A stretch of DNA of 64,000 bases from an uncultured Treponema sp. (lineage in GTDB: Bacteria > Spirochaetota > Spirochaetia > Treponematales > Treponemataceae): positions 62,001 to 126,000 of the forward strand of contig CAMKEG010000004.1 in the NCBI GenBank assembly GCA_946411505.1. The letters run 5' to 3'. The notes under the pieces were generated by a model. It was not told the origin of the DNA. It was given only the letters and a program-made list of their open reading frames with translations, and did no database searches. Below are positions 61,534-64,000 of this stretch, piece after piece. Position 1 is the stretch's first letter, and every line of letters begins with the position of its first letter. The translations under genes were made by a program, and so were the position numbers.

Positions 61534-62577
61534 ATGGAAAATACAGTTCAATTGAACAAGCCGCTTGCAAAAAAGAGGCAGCCGCTTAGCGACACAAACT
61601 TGCTTTTGGCGATTACGATTATAGTTTTTGCCTTTATGTATTTGTGCGCGATTGTGTTCTTGGGCGCGGGCTTTAAAAAGCCCCAGGCCTTTTTCAACAT
61701 GCTCAACGAAAACGCTTCGTTGGTGATTCTTTCTTGCGGCTTAAGCTTGGTCATGATTACCGGCGGCATAGACATTTCTGTCGGAACGATGACGGCCCTT
61801 ATCTGCATGACTTGCGCGGTCAATTTGGACTTTAAGGGCGGAAACGTCGGCACTGCCATTATGTGGGCTCTGATAATCGGAGCGGCCTTTGGATTTATTC
61901 AAGGCTACTTGGTGGCATACTTGGACATCCAGCCCTTTATCGTAACTTTGGCAGGAATGTTCTTTGCCAAGGGCATGACTACGATTGTAAACTCAACGCA
62001 GTTCAACGTTGAGAACGAGGCCTTCGTCAAATTGGTCGAAACCCGCATTTATGTTCCGGGAGTGGGCTCGTTGAACAAGCTGGGCAAGTGGGTTCCGGCT
62101 TATGTTGAAATAGGCGCGGTGGTGGCGATTGTCGTCGTGCTTTTGCTCTTTGTTGTCTTGCGCTGGACAAAGCTTGGCCGCAGCTTCTATGCCGTAGGCG
62201 GAAACCAGCAAAGCGCCAACATGCTTGGCATCAACGTAAAGCGGACAAAATTCTTGGCCCACTTTATCTGCTCGATGCTGGCCGCTGTCGGAGGCTTTGT
62301 CTACTTCCTGCACGTTGGCTCCGGCTCGCCGTCTCACGCTGACGGAGCGGAAATGAACGCCATCGCTTCTTCGATTATCGGAGGAACGATGCTCACGGGC
62401 GGCGTTGGAAACATTGTCGGAACCTTCTTTGGCGTGATGTCTTTGGCGACAATCAAGAACATCGTTTCTTCGTTGGGTTTGGACGACGCCTGGTGGACCA
62501 ACATCACGGTGGCCTTTATGATTTGTCTGTTCCTGGTAATCCAAAGCGTCGTGCTTTCACGCAAGAACAAAAAATAA
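61534..62577 (+). CDS. yjfF: Sugar ABC transporter permease, YjfF-like
   Basis: 347 aa, about nine membrane helices. GLSLVMITGGIDISVGTMTALICM and MNAIASSIIGGTMLTGGVGNIVGTFFGVM are YjfF/RbsC motifs. It starts 1 bp after the YtfT stop with GGGAGG as ribosome site. Last gene of the operon; the four-way-junction element begins 12 bp after its stop and could end or protect the transcript. Confidence 0.92.
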   Translation: MENTVQLNKPLAKKRQPLSDTNLLLAITIIVFAFMYLCAIVFLGAGFKKPQAFFNMLNENASLVILSCGLSLVMITGGIDISVGTMTALICMTCAVNLDFKGGNVGTAIMWALIIGAAFGFIQGYLVAYLDIQPFIVTLAGMFFAKGMTTIVNSTQFNVENEAFVKLVETRIYVPGVGSLNKLGKWVPAYVEIGAVVAIVVVLLLFVVLRWTKLGRSFYAVGGNQQSANMLGINVKRTKFLAHFICSMLAAVGGFVYFLHVGSGSPSHADGAEMNAIASSIIGGTMLTGGVGNIVGTFFGVMSLATIKNIVSSLGLDDAWWTNITVAFMICLFLVIQSVVLSRKNKK

Positions 62578-62588
62578 AGGAAAACAAA

Positions 62589-62986
62589 AAAACGCTCCCA
62601 GTTGGCGTGTGGTCGGCGGAACCGCTCGATAACGTCGCTACACGCAATTTGCCCCTTGTAACTATTTACGTCTGCCGCTATCGCGGCAGGGGCAAACTGA
62701 GTGTTTCCGCCAACCACCCGCCGCCTTCGCGCGTTTTTTGTTTTTCGATTTACGGTCATTCAGGGCAAATGTTACGGAAATAATTAAAAACGCGCGAAGG
62801 AAAAAAGGCTCGCCGCTACATCGCTACGCTCTGTTTTGCGTAAGGAAATTATTTACTTGCGCGCTTACGCGCGCGGGCAATCGTTCTGAGGCTGCCAATT
62901 TTGCGAAGCAAAATTGGAGTATATGTATATCTTACCTAACAGCCTCAGTCACGAGAAAGGCGAGCCTTTTTGACTGGGAGCGTTTT
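62589..62986 (+). ncRNA. Large structured noncoding element with four-way junction
   Basis: Fills most of the 62578-63001 gene-free interval. Four nested helices, joined by exactly one base each, account for the whole element. P1: 62589-62602 with 62973-62986, 14 bp perfect. A: 62604-62621 with 62705-62722, two 1x1 mismatches, enclosing TTTGCCCC/GGGGCAAA and CTGCCGC-TATC-GCGGCAG. B: 62724-62738 with 62786-62800, 15 bp perfect. C: 62802-62814 with 62959-62971, 13 bp perfect, enclosing CTGAGGCTG/CAGCCTCAG (62886-62894, 62940-62948), CCAATTTTG-CGAAG-CAAAATTGG (62895-62917) and GCGCGC-TTAC-GCGCGC. P1 is followed by TTTTGTTTTTT, so it can also terminate. No known RNA class recognised; no promoter defined. 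Confidence 0.7.
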
Positions 62987-63001
62987 GTTTTTTATTAATA
63001 T

Positions 63002-63478
63002 TCATTTGCCCTGAAGATCTAGCGTTTTTCGGAACTGCAGCGGCGACATGCCGTTGCTTTTTCGGAAGGCGCGGATGAAGTTTTCGCATTCGTTGTAGCC
63101 GCATTCGGAGGCGATTTTTTGCACGCTTTTGTTGGTGGAACTAAGCAAGTCAAGCGCCTTTTGGTTTAGAAATTTTCGTTTTTCCTTGTCCGGGGAATCG
63201 CCGAATTTTTCCTTGTAAATAACCGAAAGGCGGCTTCTTGTAAGGCCTATGCTTTCGGCCATCGCGTCCACGGTCCATTTTTCGGGGTTTTTTCTAACTG
63301 TTTCGCGCAAATCCAGCAGGCGGCGATCCATCATTTTTTGACGGCTTGTTTTTTGCGCGGAATTTTCGCCGGCGAAAGCCAAGCGTTTGGCAAATGCAAT
63401 GACGCTGGCCGCGCCGCTTTCGTCCAGCCGCTCGACAATCCGCGCCAATTCTTCTTTGGAGCTATTTTTGTCTGCCAT
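63002..63478 (-). CDS. AraC-family transcriptional regulator (short)
   Basis: 158 aa from the ATG at 63478 (AAGGGA upstream); an in-frame ATG at 63517 and a TTG at 63541 are alternatives without a ribosome site. The C-terminal AraC HTH pair (about 60-155): WTVDAMAESIGLTRSRLSVIYKEKFGDSPDKEKRKFLNQKALDLL, then SVQKIASECGYNECENFIRAFRKSNGMSPLQFRK. The N-terminal 55 residues hold no recognised sensor. Adjacent to, but divergent from, a membrane-protein gene; it may control it or the sugar operon (inference). Confidence 0.85.
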   Translation of the reverse strand: MADKNSSKEELARIVERLDESGAASVIAFAKRLAFAGENSAQKTSRQKMMDRRLLDLRETVRKNPEKWTVDAMAESIGLTRSRLSVIYKEKFGDSPDKEKRKFLNQKALDLLSSTNKSVQKIASECGYNECENFIRAFRKSNGMSPLQFRKTLDLQGK

Positions 63479-63586
63479 AAAAATCCCTTGAACGCGCCTG
63501 TCGCGCGCCTTTATCATAAAAGGAAAGAGAAATTCTTTCAATATTTGTTTGCGCTTTTTTCAAAGCGGGTTTATAATAATAACTAC

Positions 63587-63625
63587 ATGTTTATATTTGC
63601 CTTGGTGTATATGGAAATTTTATGA
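63587..63625 (+). CDS. 12-codon upstream ORF overlapping the next start
   Basis: ATG at 63587 encodes MFIFALVYMEIL and its stop TGA overlaps the next ATG as ATGA. TATAAT lies at 63572-63577. It may couple translation to the downstream gene; it has no clear ribosome site, so it could be chance. Confidence 0.35.
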   Translation: MFIFALVYMEIL

Positions 63626-64000
63626 GTGAAGTGAAATACGGATTAAAAACAAAAATGATAGAAAACGCCTATTTGGTGTTTTTGTGTCTGTGTTATTTTT
63701 CCCTTCAAGGATTGACTTTTTATCTAGGCCGGACCCGTTACGGCATATACAACGGAGTTGTCGTTTGCTTTCAATTTTTCTTCTTGCTTTTGATGATTAA
63801 GGTGAACAGCAGGAAAGGCCGCCATTTAAGTTGGGCTTGCATTTCAATTTCGACCTTTTTCTTGGTTTCCGCGATAGTCACGCAAAGGAACAACACGGCC
63901 GTTCCCGGCTTTTTTATGATAATCCTCTTTTCGTTGATGGCTACCCTTTTAAGCTATCAGATTGAGCTGCTGGACAAGCGAATGGTGGCGGACTATGTTA
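63622..64000 (+). CDS. Membrane protein, N-terminal part (cut by window edge)
   Basis: 126 codons are open to the window end from ATG 63622. After a short basic N-terminus there are four hydrophobic segments (AYLVFLCLCYFSLQGLTFYL, GVVVCFQFFFLLLMIKV, WACISISTFFLVSAIV, GFFMIILFSLMATLLSYQI). This resembles the membrane part of a sensor such as a diguanylate cyclase or histidine kinase, but the rest is missing and the type cannot be decided. Confidence 0.55.
   Translation, partial: MSEVKYGLKTKMIENAYLVFLCLCYFSLQGLTFYLGRTRYGIYNGVVVCFQFFFLLLMIKVNSRKGRHLSWACISISTFFLVSAIVTQRNNTAVPGFFMIILFSLMATLLSYQIELLDKRMVADYV

Noticed and set aside
62589..62986. tmRNA, RNase P RNA or group II intron as the identity of the structured element
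   Set aside because: I see no tRNA-like ends or CCA, no RNase P conserved core such as GAGGAAAGTCC, no intron domain V motif, and no reverse-transcriptase gene.
1..64000. tRNA or rRNA genes, CRISPR arrays, insertion sequences, prophage
   Set aside because: I looked by eye for T-loop motifs, regular short repeats with spacers, transposase or integrase proteins and found none; a tRNAscan run would be needed to exclude a missed tRNA.

Overview
The window looks like a chromosomal segment of a spirochaete, most likely a saccharolytic gut or rumen Treponema (inference). Supporting signs are the short archaeal-type PheRS beta chain, many lipoproteins with loose spirochaetal lipoboxes, secreted glycan hydrolases, an MCP, a poly-G promoter of the kind known from Treponema, and G+C near 50 percent. 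No rRNA, tRNA, CRISPR array, insertion sequence or prophage was seen. Almost all space is coding on alternating strands.

Region by region. 1-4.7 kb (minus): an export operon of RND/MMPL permease, LolA-like protein and DUF1302-like outer-membrane barrel, under a TetR-type palindrome. 4.7-11.8 kb: an S41 peptidase-like lipoprotein, a GH16 beta-glucanase lipoprotein, a second LolA-like protein, an MCP and a small membrane exporter. 11.9-18.6 kb: an acyl-CoA synthetase, an unrecognised 678-aa protein and DNA polymerase I. 18.7-23.3 kb (minus): a sulfur operon made of a cysteine-rich leader peptide, metY and a polar amino-acid ABC transporter. 23.4-28.3 kb: a candidate small RNA, pheT, an XRE/PIN pair, a lipoprotein and an NlpC/P60 protein. 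28.4-36.6 kb: ftsK, a GH18 protein, a ModF-like double ATPase, PTS IIA, an IlvY-like regulator and a small lipoprotein behind a poly-G promoter. 36.6-42.1 kb: an FGE-like protein, an ABC permease and ATPase, a cytidylate-kinase-like protein, then a STAS protein facing a SpoIIE phosphatase. 42.3-50 kb: two paralogous lipoproteins, small XRE regulators, an orphan amino-acid-binding lipoprotein, a nucleotidyltransferase toxin-antitoxin-like pair, and an MBOAT/SGNH polysaccharide O-acylation pair.

50.1-57.8 kb holds a fatty-acid-synthase-like cluster in two transcription units: ketosynthase, dehydratase, ketoreductase, ketosynthase; then dehydratase, GT2, acyltransferase, thioesterase, LolA-like. 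This gene set matches the O-P-Q-R and I-J-K-L parts of aryl-polyene pigment clusters, with no carrier protein, aryl starter enzymes or exporter beside it. 57.9-62.6 kb is a YtfQ-YtfR-YtfT-YjfF-type sugar ABC transporter behind a perfect LacI-type palindrome. It is followed by a 398-bp noncoding element (62589-62986) that folds on paper into a compact four-way junction. An AraC-type regulator and a truncated membrane-protein gene end the window.

The strongest observations are the four-way-junction element, the Cys-Cys-Leu-Phe-Cys leader peptide ahead of metY, the aryl-polyene-like cluster in a spirochaete, the poly-G promoter, and a recurring layout in which the -10 box lies 5-8 nt before the start codon, predicting many leaderless mRNAs.
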